A stretch of 64,000 nucleotides of DNA from Sphingomonas hankyongi. Its GTDB lineage: Bacteria; Pseudomonadota; Alphaproteobacteria; Sphingomonadales; Sphingomonadaceae. The notes beneath the pieces are model-generated. The model was not told where the DNA came from, did no database searches, and was given only the letters and a program-made list of their open reading frames with translations. Shown piece by piece: positions 1 to 8,343 of the stretch; the stretch's first letter is position 1, and the number at the start of each line of letters is the position of its first letter. Made by a program: the position numbers and the translations under genes. The stretch is from NCBI RefSeq assembly GCF_023516575.1, contig NZ_JAMGBE010000002.1, positions 682,001 through 746,000 of the forward strand, read 5' to 3'.

Positions 1-180
1 GGTTCCTGGGTCTCGGAGCGCGCTGACCTCGCAAGCGACTTTGCGAAGGCCTTTCCGAACCAGCCGGGAACGCCGACCCAGATCGCTGTCGCCGCCGACG
101 GCGACAACACGAAGAGCAGCGGCCATGCAGCCTTTGCCGACATCCATTTTGTCGCCCGCAACCAACAGTGCGATCTTTAG
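1..180 (+). CDS. DUF3047 family protein, C-terminal fragment
   Basis: An open frame enters from the left edge and ends at TAG 178-180, so only the last 59 residues are visible. They read W-V-S-E-R followed by a DFAKAFP stretch, then IAVAADGDNT, then FADIHFV. This is the arrangement I know from the C-terminus of DUF3047 proteins (W..E...DF..AFG, then D.DNT and a YGDI strand). DUF3047 has no established activity. The last residues, QQCDL, are not diagnostic. The call depends on a short tail, so moderate confidence. Confidence 0.65.
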   Translation, partial: GSWVSERADLASDFAKAFPNQPGTPTQIAVAADGDNTKSSGHAAFADIHFVARNQQCDL

Positions 181-269
181 CGCGTCCGGGATTGTCCTGA
201 TGGAGCCGGGCGGGCTCTGATGCGACGCCCATGGGTCTGAACAGATCAGACGACCTGGAGCGCACTGCA

Positions 270-962
270 ATGATCCGAACTCGTCCCTGCCTGAACCTTG
301 TGGGTTTACCCGCAGTCGCATTGTTGTCGCTGGCGGCGGCGATGCCGGCAGCCGCACAGACGCGCGACCGCGCGCCTGTCTCGCTCCATTCGTCGAGCAA
401 GATGACCCAGGACGCGCCGCAGAGCGAATCCTGGACCTATGCGCAGCCGCGCGCCATCTTCGCGAAATACAGGACGCTGATCGTCGACCCCGCGGTCGTT
501 TATCAGGGGCCGGACGCGCAATTCGAGGGCATCGATTATGCCGACCGCGCGAAGTTCGCGAGCATGCTGACAGATGAGCTGCGCACGGAGTTGGCGAAGA
601 GCTTCCCGACGCCGGCTAAGCCGCAGGCCGACACCATACGGCTTCGCGTGACCATCCTCGGCGCGCAGAAAACGCGCGGCGGGATCGCCACGGCAACGCG
701 CGTGACGCCGCTCGGCTTCGCGACCAGCGCGGTGAAAAGCGCCCTGGGCAAGAAGGGCACGCTCACAGGTTCGGTCCTGCTGGCGGTGGAGCTCTTCGAC
801 GCTAAGACCAACGAGCTTTTGCTCGCAGCGGTGCGCCGCCGGACTCCGGACCCGCTCGACGTGCCCGCCACCCTGTCCACCACAGACACTGTGAAATCGG
901 TTTCCCGTGATTTCGCGAATCGCGCTCGCGAGCGGCTTCAGGAGCTGACGCAGGGAAACTAA
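270..962 (+). CDS. DUF3313-type exported protein
   Basis: The preferred start is ATG 270, giving MIRTRPCLNL and a hydrophobic stretch ending PAAAQ, a classic Sec signal peptide with cleavage after AAAQ. An in-frame ATG at 231 would put 13 polar residues before the signal, which is less likely. The mature part contains YRTLIVDPAVVY and a later segment on an equal or tandem theme (LLAVELFDAKTNELLLAAVRRR), typical of DUF3313, a periplasmic or lipid-anchored alphaproteobacterial family without known function. No lipobox Cys is seen, so it is probably soluble periplasmic. A second, divergent member of the family lies at 7293-7967. Confidence 0.7.
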   Translation: MIRTRPCLNLVGLPAVALLSLAAAMPAAAQTRDRAPVSLHSSSKMTQDAPQSESWTYAQPRAIFAKYRTLIVDPAVVYQGPDAQFEGIDYADRAKFASMLTDELRTELAKSFPTPAKPQADTIRLRVTILGAQKTRGGIATATRVTPLGFATSAVKSALGKKGTLTGSVLLAVELFDAKTNELLLAAVRRRTPDPLDVPATLSTTDTVKSVSRDFANRARERLQELTQGN

Positions 963-1108
963 CCGCTCGGTTCTAACCCGCGGCCGTACGGTGGGGAGAA
1001 TTACGCAAACCCCTCCCGTGGTTTCTACCTGTAATACATGTTATCTAAAGCAAAGCCGAATCAGTCTGCTGCCAGTTGGTTACCGTGGCTTCGAGCGGGA
1101 CAGTTAAG

Positions 1109-1888
1109 ATGCAGCGTGACCTGGAAACTCGGGGTTCCTCGTCGACATCCGACCGCGGCTTATTGTGCCAGCCGGTTGCAGCTGAGGTCGTGCAGCTGAT
1201 TCCCGCGAGTGGCGAAACGATCGCTGAGCATTCCATTCAGCCGGACGACACCAGCCTCGACAACGTCTTGACCATCCATGAGTACGAACGGCAGCGCCTC
1301 GCGCAGGAATTGCATGACTCGGCGGGGCAGCTGGTCGTGGCCCTCGATCTTGGGCTCGCGCATCTCAGGCGCGTCGGGAAGGATGCCGACCACGACAACC
1401 TGATCGCGGAAATCCAGGATACGGTTCATCGGATCGACGAGGAGATCCGCTCCCTCGCCTTCCTGCGTTATCCCGTCGAGCTGTGCGACCGATCGCTTTA
1501 TTCAGCCCTGCAGTCATTCGCTTTGGGCTTCGGGCGGCGCACGGGCATCCGGACGACGTTCCGATGGGTCGGCGATCGGTCGGCCGTCGATGAGACGCTC
1601 TCGCTTGCAGTTCTCCGTGTTGCTCAGGAAGCGCTCGCGAACGTCCATCGCCATTCCGGTGCAACGTCCGCAAAGGTGACGCTCAAACGTGACGCGGGGC
1701 GCCTGCAGATGGACATTGCGGACGACGGCGTAGGCTTCCCTCCCGGCGGCGCGGACGGAAAACCACGCGGCATCGGCCTCCAAGGCATGCGTCATCGCAT
1801 CGAGACGGTTGGCGGAAGCTTCCGCACCGTGAACATGAAGCACGGCGCAAAGGTCGCGATGTCCGTGCCGCTGCCTATGGCTGTATGA
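1109..1888 (+). CDS. Cytoplasmic sensor histidine kinase (NarL-system, HisKA_3 type)
   Basis: Predicted to autophosphorylate on His and pass phosphate to a LuxR-type regulator. Visible motifs: the H-box ELHDSAGQ with His at about residue 69, the N-box region EALANVHRHSG, the G1 box DDGVGFP and the G2 box GIGLQGM, i.e. a HisKA_3 dimerisation domain followed by a HATPase domain (about residues 55-260). There is no transmembrane segment and no PAS or GAF domain; only about 55 residues precede the kinase core, so the signal must come through a partner or the short N-terminus. ATG 1109 is chosen over TTG 1076 and GTG 1085, none of which has a strong ribosome site. Its stop overlaps the convergent response-regulator gene by 14 bp, making that gene the obvious partner. 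Confidence 0.85.
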   Translation: MQRDLETRGSSSTSDRGLLCQPVAAEVVQLIPASGETIAEHSIQPDDTSLDNVLTIHEYERQRLAQELHDSAGQLVVALDLGLAHLRRVGKDADHDNLIAEIQDTVHRIDEEIRSLAFLRYPVELCDRSLYSALQSFALGFGRRTGIRTTFRWVGDRSAVDETLSLAVLRVAQEALANVHRHSGATSAKVTLKRDAGRLQMDIADDGVGFPPGGADGKPRGIGLQGMRHRIETVGGSFRTVNMKHGAKVAMSVPLPMAV

Positions 1889-2522
1889 GCTGGTTCCTCA
1901 CGGCGTAGCGCACCAGGTCTGCGGTCGTCCTCAATTTCAGCTTCCGCATTGCGCTTGCGCGATGGGTTTCGACCGTCTTGATGCTGATGTTGAGGCGGTG
2001 CGCGATCTCCTTGTTGATGCGCCCTTCCGCGACTTGCTGGACGACCTCGCGCTCGCGGTGCGTCAAAATGCTCGACAGCGACGCGGGCTTGCTTTCCAGG
2101 AACTGGTGCAGCAGCGCGTCGGAGATTGCGCTCGAGAAGTAAGAGCGGCGAAGCGAGAGCGCGTCTAGTGCAGCGATGAGATGTTTCTCGGTATCGGATT
2201 TCAGCACGAAGCCGCGAACGCCCGCGCGAAGCAGGCCCATGACTATCTCTTCGCGGTCGTGCATCGTGTAGATCAGGATTTCGATGCGCGGGAATTCACG
2301 CTTCAGCGCGTGAGAGAGGTCGAATCCGTTAAGATCGGGAATCGAATAATCGAGGATCGCTATGTCCGGCCGGACTTCCCTCGCGAGCTCCAACGCCGCC
2401 CTTCCGTCCGCAGCTTCGCCCACCACCTGGTAGTAAGGCGTGGTCTCAAGAAGCTGCCGCACCCCGCGACGGATCGCGTCGTGATCGTCGACAATCATGA
2501 TGCGCCGGATTGGGCTCGTCAT
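1875..2522 (-). CDS. NarL/FixJ-family response regulator
   Basis: A receiver domain (residues about 7-125) carries the acidic pair in MIVDDHD, the phosphoacceptor Asp at about residue 58 in AILDYSIPD, the switch Thr in IYTMHD and the conserved Lys in VLKSD. A LuxR-type HTH follows (LTHREREVVQQVAEG, then NKEIAHRLNISIKTVETHR). ATG 2522 is preferred because GGGAG sits 4-5 nt upstream; a longer frame runs to 2576. It converges with and overlaps the 3' end of the histidine kinase, an arrangement in which both partners would be transcribed from separate promoters. Targets are unknown; the divergent operon starting at 2869 is a candidate. Confidence 0.88.
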   Translation of the reverse strand: MTSPIRRIMIVDDHDAIRRGVRQLLETTPYYQVVGEAADGRAALELAREVRPDIAILDYSIPDLNGFDLSHALKREFPRIEILIYTMHDREEIVMGLLRAGVRGFVLKSDTEKHLIAALDALSLRRSYFSSAISDALLHQFLESKPASLSSILTHREREVVQQVAEGRINKEIAHRLNISIKTVETHRASAMRKLKLRTTADLVRYAVRNQLIQP

Positions 2523-2868
2523 GGCTCCCGAAGTCGGCTCACCAAAAGCGCGTTGCTCCATGGCTTGCCAAACCATCCTCCCTGTTTTGCGTCCGGTTGG
2601 CGCAATGCCGCCGGATCGATCTTATCCTCTCCATTCCTACGTACGCGATCACTCTAACCAATCGGGGTAAACCCACACGCCGTGGCGACCCGCGGTGCGG
2701 GGTTCCCAAATTTTACGGTAGCTTACACCAACGGCGCTCGCCCCCCTACCGAGATATGAACGTATCAGAAGCGTTACCCCCGGAGACCTAGGGGTTCACC
2801 CGATGAGAGCGCCGTCGGCGCGGTGTTAGTCGGTTTGGACAAATCCCGTCAGCCTTGGGGAGCGCCGC
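2523..2868. other. Divergent intergenic region, response regulator / DUF2092 operon
   Basis: No convincing gene. It holds several GGGGTAA/TTACCCC-like elements (around 2667 and 2776) and CCTACGTAC at 2636-2644, a nonamer that recurs at 8597-8605 upstream of the OmpA-like gene. These could be regulator sites but the statistics are weak. The ATG at 2869 is preceded by a GGGGAG ribosome site. Confidence 0.4.
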
Positions 2869-3687
2869 ATGAAGTATCTCCGCCACACGGTAATTGTATT
2901 CGGCTTGTTCAGCGTTGCCGGCGCGCAAAGTGCGATCGCGCAGGCGCCGCCGGAATCCGGTATGTCGATGCCACGTTCGGGGCAGTCAGATCCAGTGGCG
3001 AACGAGGGCGTGATCGAGGACAATGCCGTCGACGCGCTCAAGGACATGGGCAATTTCCTGAGAGGCGCAACAACGCTTGAAGCGCATGGCGTCGGAAGCC
3101 TGGACGTCGTCACCAACAACGGGCAGCGAATCCAGCTCGATGGGACGACGGATTACAAGATCCGCAAGCCGAACGGTTTCGTCCTGGATTACAACAGCGA
3201 CATCAAGAGCCGGCGCTTCATCTACGACGGCAAGACATTCACGGTCTACTCGCCCAAGCTCGGCTATTACGCGAGCGTTCCAGCGCCCGCGACGAACAGA
3301 GAGGTGCTGGAGACGATCTATAACAAGTTCGGCATCTCGCTTCCGCTCGAGGATCTCTTCCGCTGGGGATCCGACGGAGACGACGAGCGGATCAAGGCGC
3401 TGCAGTCCGGCTACAAGGTCGGCACAGCGACGATCGACGGGTTCGAGACGGACCATTATGCATTCCGCGAACCCGACGTCGATTGGGAGGTTTGGATTCA
3501 GCAGGGCGACCAGCCGCTTCCAAGGAAGCTGGTCATCGTCGATCGAAACGATCCTGCACGTCCGACCTTCATCACGCGGCTGTCATGGAAGGTGAACCCC
3601 ACCTACTCCGACGCCGACTTCACGTTCGTGCCCGACGCGAACTCGAAGAAGATCCAGCTCGCAACCTATCAGGGACCGGGAGAGTAA
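2869..3687 (+). CDS. DUF2092 family exported protein
   Basis: A 272-residue protein with a signal peptide (MKYLRHTVIVFGLFSVAG..., cleavage near SAIAQ). The C-terminal half has the DUF2092 signature DHYAFREPDVDWEVWIQQGDQ (read here as DHYAFREPDVDW then VWIQQGDQPLPRKLVI) followed by a strand-rich end WKVNPTYSDADFTFVPD. DUF2092 resembles the LolA/LolB lipoprotein-carrier fold, so periplasmic binding of a hydrophobic ligand is possible but unproven. It starts after GGGGAGC and ends one base before the glycine-rich gene, so the two are surely co-transcribed. In my recollection DUF2092 genes often travel with a Gly-rich gene, which supports a joint envelope role. Confidence 0.85.
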   Translation: MKYLRHTVIVFGLFSVAGAQSAIAQAPPESGMSMPRSGQSDPVANEGVIEDNAVDALKDMGNFLRGATTLEAHGVGSLDVVTNNGQRIQLDGTTDYKIRKPNGFVLDYNSDIKSRRFIYDGKTFTVYSPKLGYYASVPAPATNREVLETIYNKFGISLPLEDLFRWGSDGDDERIKALQSGYKVGTATIDGFETDHYAFREPDVDWEVWIQQGDQPLPRKLVIVDRNDPARPTFITRLSWKVNPTYSDADFTFVPDANSKKIQLATYQGPGE

Positions 3688-3688
3688 C

Positions 3689-4648
3689 ATGCGCGGTCGT
3701 TTCTTCCGCATCGCGATGCTCAGCGCATTCGTGAGCCTTGCAGCCTATACAGTCCAGGAAGCCGAAGCCCGCGGAGGACGCGGAGGCGGAGGCGGTCGCG
3801 GCGGCGGCGGCTTCAGCCGTGGCGGATCCAGCAGCATGAGCCGGGGTGGAGGCGGAGGCTTCAGCCGAGGCGGCAGCAGCATGAGCCGAGGCGGAAGCAG
3901 CTTTGGCCGCGGCGGCGGCGGATCGGGCTTCAGCCGGGGTGGAAGCTACAGCCGCCCGTCAGGCGGATATAGCCGTCCGAGCAACCGCCCAGCAGGCGCC
4001 TATGGTGGTGGCGTTGGCGGTCGCGGAGGAGTTGGCGGTGTTGGCGGTGTCGGTGGCCGAGGCGGTGTCGGCGGAGCCGGCGGTGTCGGCGGGCGCGGTG
4101 GCGTCGGTAAGCCCGGAGGCGTCGGTGGCGTTGGCGGTGCAGGCCGGCCAGGCAAGCCCGGCGGTGTTGGCGGTGTCGGTGGCGTCGGCGGAGCCGGGGG
4201 TGTGGGCGGCGTCGGCGGTGTGGGCGGCGCAGGTGGCGTCGGCGGTGTCGGCGGCGCGGGACGGCCAGGTCAGCGCCCAAGCGGTGGCCGCAACCAGGTC
4301 GGGAGCGGGAACCGCGGCAACAACAACAACATCGGCAGCAACAACAATTTCAATCGCAACACCAACATCAACAACGACATCGACATCGATGGCGGCTGGG
4401 GCGATTGGGACGGCTGGGGCGATTATCCGATCGGAGCCGGCATCGCGATCGGCGCGACGGCGGCATGGGCTACAGCGGTCGCTTATGGCTCAGCTTATTA
4501 CGCGCTGCCGCCGGCCTGCTCGCCGTATCCGTATCATACTTACACCTATTACAGCTGCGGCGGCGCTTATTATCAGCCGCAATATGAAGGCGACACGGTC
4601 GTTTACGTGTCGGTGCCCGACCCAGCTTCCGTGACGGTGCAACAGTAA
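3689..4648 (+). CDS. Glycine-rich exported protein with VGG repeats
   Basis: 319 residues in four parts: a signal peptide (RFFRIAMLSAFVSLAAYTV...EAEA); an Arg/Ser/Gly zone with GGGGFSRGG and SMSRGG units (about 28-95); a long run of VGG/AGG/RGG tripeptides (about 107-200); an Asn-rich linker; and a C-terminal part with a hydrophobic helix IGAGIAIGATAAWATAVAYG followed by a Tyr/Pro/Cys-rich tail. The gene begins one base after the DUF2092 stop. The hydrophobic segment plus aromatic tail suggests membrane or surface association. Function is unknown. The repetitive DNA makes overlapping frames look open, but only this frame has signal, helix and tail. Confidence 0.8.
   Translation: MRGRFFRIAMLSAFVSLAAYTVQEAEARGGRGGGGGRGGGGFSRGGSSSMSRGGGGGFSRGGSSMSRGGSSFGRGGGGSGFSRGGSYSRPSGGYSRPSNRPAGAYGGGVGGRGGVGGVGGVGGRGGVGGAGGVGGRGGVGKPGGVGGVGGAGRPGKPGGVGGVGGVGGAGGVGGVGGVGGAGGVGGVGGAGRPGQRPSGGRNQVGSGNRGNNNNIGSNNNFNRNTNINNDIDIDGGWGDWDGWGDYPIGAGIAIGATAAWATAVAYGSAYYALPPACSPYPYHTYTYYSCGGAYYQPQYEGDTVVYVSVPDPASVTVQQ
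4010..4266 (+). repeat. Low-complexity GGY-GGY-GTY (VGG) coding repeat
   Basis: The sequence is built from 9-base units close to GGCGGTGTC with GTT/GCC/CGC variants, coding VGG, AGG and RGG. Units are not identical, so the array has drifted. It is inside the glycine-rich gene and is prone to length change by slippage. Confidence 0.85.
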
Positions 4649-4678
4649 CGTCGCTCGTTATTGGGGGAGAGTTCTAAC

Positions 4679-5179
4679 GTGAGCGATGCAGTCGCGGCGG
4701 CCCATGAAAATGTGGGCCGCCACTCGATAGTCCATGATCTCCTGCCGGCGGAGGCGACCCTGCCGTCTGACCGGCAGCGGCTGTTCGTCCTTTTCTTCGT
4801 CGGCGCGCTCGTCGATCTTCTCATTCTCGGGCTCTTCAACGAGTTTTCCGACAAGGTTTATGTCGACACGTTCACGACGGCCGCACTCGCCGCGTTCGTG
4901 CTGCAGATCCTGCTCAAGGCGACGATCGTTGCGGAGCACCGCATCCTCGCGAAATTCAAGGGCAAGACCGGCGCGGCTTGGACCGCCGCCAAATTCTTCT
5001 GCGCCTGGCTGATCCTGTTCGGATCGAAGTTCGTGATCCTAGAAGCGCTGACTTTCGTCTTCGGGAAGGACATTCATTTCGAAGGCCTGTGGCACGGGAT
5101 CATCTGGCTGATCATCGTCGTCGTGACGATGGTGATCGTCGAGGAACTGATCGTGCGTCTGTATCGAAAGCTCGCGTGA
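4679..5179 (+). CDS. Four-helix integral membrane protein, unknown function
   Basis: GTG 4679 is chosen because GGGGAGAG lies 8 nt upstream; a TTG at 4661 is in frame but has no site. The protein (166 aa) has a polar N-terminus of about 30 residues and four hydrophobic segments: LFVLFFVGALVDLLILGLF, AALAAFVLQILLKATIV, FFCAWLILFGSKFVILEAL and IIWLIIVVVTMVIVEELIV. I do not recognise a named family. It is third in the run DUF2092, Gly-rich, this gene, potassium channel, with gaps of 30 and 22 nt, so it probably belongs to one envelope or ion-homeostasis operon. Confidence 0.75.
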   Translation: MSDAVAAAHENVGRHSIVHDLLPAEATLPSDRQRLFVLFFVGALVDLLILGLFNEFSDKVYVDTFTTAALAAFVLQILLKATIVAEHRILAKFKGKTGAAWTAAKFFCAWLILFGSKFVILEALTFVFGKDIHFEGLWHGIIWLIIVVVTMVIVEELIVRLYRKLA

Positions 5180-5201
5180 GCGCGCCCGGGCGCCAATCGA
5201 A

Positions 5202-5885
5202 ATGGCTACCCATACCAACAGGCGCATGATCCGCGACACGCGGTTCTGGCGCGCCTACGATACGTCTCGCTACACTGTTCTCTTCTATGCGCTGCTGCTG
5301 ACTTTGCTCGTGATGCCGGCCGCATCCACCATCGGGCTCCCGGTGTTCCTGATCAAATTCCTGCTCGGATTGTGCCTGTTCGCGGCAGTGATGCCGAATG
5401 CAACCAAGGCGACGCGGCACGCTTTGTTCATTGGCGTTGCGCTGCTGGTCGCCGCGCGCTTCGCCGCCGACTACGGCTACCTGCCAGTAAATTCAGGGGT
5501 CCTGCTCGTGCTCGTGGGACTGACGGGGCTTGCCGCGGCCGGCGCCACGTTGCGCTTCGTCGTCAGCTCCAGAGCCGTGGACCGCGAGACCCTTTACGCG
5601 GCGCTGAGCACCTACCTGCTCGCCGGCATCTTCTTCGGCCAGATCTACTGGTCGCTGGAGGGTTTCTGGCCCGGAAGCCTGGTAGGACCGGATCCCACGA
5701 CCGAGACAACGGCCGTCTATTACAGCTTCGTCACGCTCGCGACGCTCGGCTATGGCGACTTCCTGCCGCGCACGGACATTGCACGCGGCGTAGCAACCTT
5801 CGAAGTGATAGGCGGACAGCTTTACCTGGCAGTGATGGTGGCGCGCCTCATCGGCCTGTTCGTGCCTCAGAAAGGCGGACGGTAA
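5202..5885 (+). CDS. Potassium channel family protein
   Basis: A membrane protein of 227 residues with about six hydrophobic segments and a pore loop near the C-terminus reading SFVTLATLGYGDFLP. The T-L-G-Y-G-D selectivity filter is that of K+ channels (Ion_trans_2 type). The last helix after the pore (FEVIGGQLYLAVMVARLIGLFV) is the inner helix. There is no RCK/TrkA nucleotide-binding domain, so gating is not predictable. Start ATG 5202, with ATG 5223 as alternative. It ends the operon starting at 2869. Confidence 0.85.
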   Translation: MATHTNRRMIRDTRFWRAYDTSRYTVLFYALLLTLLVMPAASTIGLPVFLIKFLLGLCLFAAVMPNATKATRHALFIGVALLVAARFAADYGYLPVNSGVLLVLVGLTGLAAAGATLRFVVSSRAVDRETLYAALSTYLLAGIFFGQIYWSLEGFWPGSLVGPDPTTETTAVYYSFVTLATLGYGDFLPRTDIARGVATFEVIGGQLYLAVMVARLIGLFVPQKGGR

Positions 5886-5888
5886 GCC

Positions 5889-7007
5889 CTACTCAGCTGC
5901 CTGAAGCGTCCCCGATCCCTTGGCATTCGTCGCGGCGGGCGTCGCGGCCAGCCACTCACGGAACAGCACGTAGCCAACGGCGAGGAGCACCGCGCCGATG
6001 AACAGGCCGACGAGCCCGTAAGCGATCACGCCTCCAATCACGCCGAGCAGGATGACGGGCATCGGCACCTCGAGCCCGTGACCGATCATGAGCGGCTTGA
6101 GCACCGCGTCGCTCAGCCCCGCGATGATGAACCAGACGAGGAAGATGATAGCCACCGTGGTCGATTTGACCGCGAAGGCGTAGATGATCGCCGGCAGCGT
6201 CACGATAACGACTGGCACCTGCACGACGCCCAGCGCCATGGCGAGAAGCGACAGGATTCCCGCGCCCGGAATGCCGACCAGGAAGAAGCCGATTCCGCAC
6301 AGGAGAGCCTGGACGAAGGCCACGCCAATGACGCCGTTCGCGACCGAACGCACGGTAGCGCCGATCACGTCCATATAATGATCGCCTTTTTCTCGGCTGC
6401 CGGTCACCCGAGCAAAGACCGAGCGGATAAACGCGCGCGCAGCATCCGAATAGGCCAGCGTGATCGCCGCGAAAATCACCGCCAGGAGAAGCGCAAGGAC
6501 CGCGCCGATCATTCCGCCTGCGGCGCCGACAAGCCATTTGGTGAAATTCGCAAGTTGCGGGCCGAATTGCTTGGCGAAAGCCGGCATGTCGTTTGCCGCT
6601 TGCGCCCACGCCGCGTGCACTTTCGCGCCGACCAGCGGAACGTCGGCAAGCTTCGCGGGTGGCGGAGGTACGTGCTGCTCGCCAGATCGCAGACCTGCGA
6701 CGAGCGCGGGTACAGAGCTCGCCGCGCTGATTGCCGCGATAGCAGTCGGCACCAGGATCAGTGCGGCAAGACCAATTCCGATGATGCTTGCGGAAAGCCG
6801 GTCGCTCATTCCGCGGGCCCTGAGTCTTTTGTGCACCGGGTAGAAGCAGACCGCGAGAATGATCGTCCACATCAGGAGGCCGACGAACGGCACCAGCAGC
6901 TGCACGCAAAGCGCAATTAGCAACGCCAGGATGAGCAGCGGAAGGATGATCTCGACAACTCCGCCGATCGTCGTTTTGCCTGTTGTCTTTTCCGCCATGG
7001 CCGCCAC
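5889..7007 (-). CDS. AI-2E family transporter (PerM/YdiK-like)
   Basis: A 372-residue polytopic protein with paired N-terminal helices (VVEIILPLLILALLIALCVQLL and FVGLLMWTIILAVCFYPVHKRL), a central hydrophilic stretch with amphipathic helices (about 95-150) and four to five C-terminal helices, including the GVVQVPVVIVTLPAIIYAF and KPLMIGHGLEVP segments typical of the family. Members have been linked to autoinducer-2 export or Na+/H+ exchange; the substrate here cannot be read from sequence. GTG 7007 has GGAGG 6 nt upstream; ATG 6998 is an alternative. It is the last gene of a leftward group with 7071-7271 and 7293-7967. Confidence 0.88.
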   Translation of the reverse strand: MAAMAEKTTGKTTIGGVVEIILPLLILALLIALCVQLLVPFVGLLMWTIILAVCFYPVHKRLRARGMSDRLSASIIGIGLAALILVPTAIAAISAASSVPALVAGLRSGEQHVPPPPAKLADVPLVGAKVHAAWAQAANDMPAFAKQFGPQLANFTKWLVGAAGGMIGAVLALLLAVIFAAITLAYSDAARAFIRSVFARVTGSREKGDHYMDVIGATVRSVANGVIGVAFVQALLCGIGFFLVGIPGAGILSLLAMALGVVQVPVVIVTLPAIIYAFAVKSTTVAIIFLVWFIIAGLSDAVLKPLMIGHGLEVPMPVILLGVIGGVIAYGLVGLFIGAVLLAVGYVLFREWLAATPAATNAKGSGTLQAAE

Positions 7008-7070
7008 CCTAGGCCTCCCTCGCTCTCGAAGTATCGGGATTGTTCCCGACCGTCGTCTCCGTCCGTTCCG

Positions 7071-7271
7071 TCAGCGCCGGTCGCCGGCGAGCCCTCCACG
7101 GAGGAGAATGAGGCAAAGCGCCGCCGAGATGACCAGCGCGAAGAATGTCGCGACCTGCCCGACGCGCTGACCGCCTATGTCGATCGGGAAATAGAAAAGG
7201 AGCCGATAAAGGCACACCGCCGCGACGATCAGGAAAACGATTCCCGCAATTAGATTTGCTGCTTTCGACAT
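7071..7271 (-). CDS. Small two-helix membrane protein
   Basis: 66 residues with two hydrophobic segments (LIAGIVFLIVAAVCLYRLLFYF and VATFFALVISAALCLILLRGG) separated by a short polar loop ending GGQRVG. It begins after GAGGGAGGACTC, a good ribosome site, and lies 21 nt after the DUF3313 gene on the same strand and 63 nt before the AI-2E-type transporter. No family is recognised. Two clean helices plus position make it a credible real gene. Confidence 0.7.
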   Translation of the reverse strand: MSKAANLIAGIVFLIVAAVCLYRLLFYFPIDIGGQRVGQVATFFALVISAALCLILLRGGLAGDRR

Positions 7272-7292
7272 GAGTCCTCCCTCATCCTTGCG

Positions 7293-7967
7293 CTACGGTT
7301 TGATCGGCGAAAGCGCCTTGAGCTCCGCCATCCCGCGCACGCTGATGTCTGCCCAATGCTGCACCTGGTCCCGGAAGTCGCCCCGATTGCTGACGCTGGT
7401 CCGCCACGCGGTCATGTTATCGCCGACGATGCGCTGATCGACGGCGCGGCCGAGAAGCGCTCCCGTCATCGAATCGCGCGCTTCGACAAATAGTGTCGCG
7501 CGCCCAGCTTCCTCGGAAAACGAATAGGAGCGGCCGGCTGTCGGGCGATCCGGCGCGTTGACCCAGATGTTCACGACGCCGGTCTTGACGCGCATGACAT
7601 CCGGTCCCGGTGTGTCGACGACCGCGTAGCCGCCCTTGGTCCAGCTTTGCGCGAATATGTCGTTCGCGGCCTTGACCGCCTCCGTGATCGTCCGCTGCAC
7701 TTCGCTGTCCGAAACGCGTGCGCCAAGTTGGCGCGTGGACCTGTTGTAGTCGCGCTGCCAGTTCTTCGCGAAAGCGACCTCCGTGGGCTCGACCAGTACC
7801 TTGCTGTAGGCGCGGAAGTCAGCGCCTGGCTGCAGGTAGACGAGATCCAGCCGCTTCGATTTTACCTGGGTAAGACCGTCCCAAGTGGTGGGTGCCTTGG
7901 CAACCGCGGATGCACCCGCGCCAAGTAGCGCGCTTGCTGCAACGATCGCGACAGGCGGGAGCCTCAC
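7293..7967 (-). CDS. DUF3313 family exported protein
   Basis: GTG 7967 is preferred because GAGGAGGG lies 4 nt upstream; the frame can extend to GTG 7985. The protein starts MRLPPVAIVAASALLGAGASAVAKA, a signal peptide. The body has the DUF3313 pattern: W-D-G-L-T-Q-V-K-S-K-R-L-D-L-V-Y, PGADFRAYSKVLVEPTEVAF, a middle AEA-like strand (ATLFVEARDSMTGALLGRAVD) and a C-terminal helix with W-A (QHWADISVRGMAELK). It is a diverged relative of the protein at 270-962. First gene of a leftward run towards the AI-2E-type transporter; function unknown. Confidence 0.8.
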   Translation of the reverse strand: MRLPPVAIVAASALLGAGASAVAKAPTTWDGLTQVKSKRLDLVYLQPGADFRAYSKVLVEPTEVAFAKNWQRDYNRSTRQLGARVSDSEVQRTITEAVKAANDIFAQSWTKGGYAVVDTPGPDVMRVKTGVVNIWVNAPDRPTAGRSYSFSEEAGRATLFVEARDSMTGALLGRAVDQRIVGDNMTAWRTSVSNRGDFRDQVQHWADISVRGMAELKALSPIKP

Positions 7968-8103
7968 AGAACCCTCCTCAATCACAAAGACGAGGAGGGC
8001 GTTTTCAGGTCAAAGCGGGACCAAGTCGATCAGCGTAAATCTGTAGGAGTGCTCCTCCGCGCGCGCTCGGAAGCGCGTCACTCGGATCGGGGTTTGCCCG
8101 CGA

Positions 8104-8343
8104 TCAAATCGATTGGCGAAGAAGGCCCATCAGGCGCTTGCTGAGATCATGCCCGCGCTGCGCAGCGCATTTGGCTTCTGACAGCGCCAGGCGCACCTCA
8201 CCATCGACATCGAGCGGTCTCGAGAGGTGACGGTCGAAGATTGCGATCAGCCCGCTGAAGTCGTCGCGAAGGCTTGCCGCCACCGATACCGGATCGTGGC
8301 GCTGTGGCTGCGCTTCGGCGGCGGAATTGCGATAATTATCCAT
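8104..8343 (-). CDS. Small helical protein, unknown
   Basis: 79 residues, soluble and probably all-helical: an N-terminal polar tail, then DDFSGLIAIFDRHLSRP and EVRLALSEAKCAAQRGHDLSKRLMGLLRQ. GAGGTG lies just before the ATG. The segment A-K-x-A-A-x-R-G-x-x-L-S resembles small alphaproteobacterial hypothetical proteins that I cannot name. No neighbours suggest a function. Confidence 0.55.
   Translation of the reverse strand: MDNYRNSAAEAQPQRHDPVSVAASLRDDFSGLIAIFDRHLSRPLDVDGEVRLALSEAKCAAQRGHDLSKRLMGLLRQSI

Noticed and set aside
4010-4266. CRISPR-like or minisatellite array
   Set aside because: Repeats are short, drifting, in frame and coding; no spacers or cas genes.
3903-4634. Alternative frames through the glycine-rich gene
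   Set aside because: Open only because of the GGC-rich repeat; they give Ala/Val or Arg/His repeats without signal peptide.
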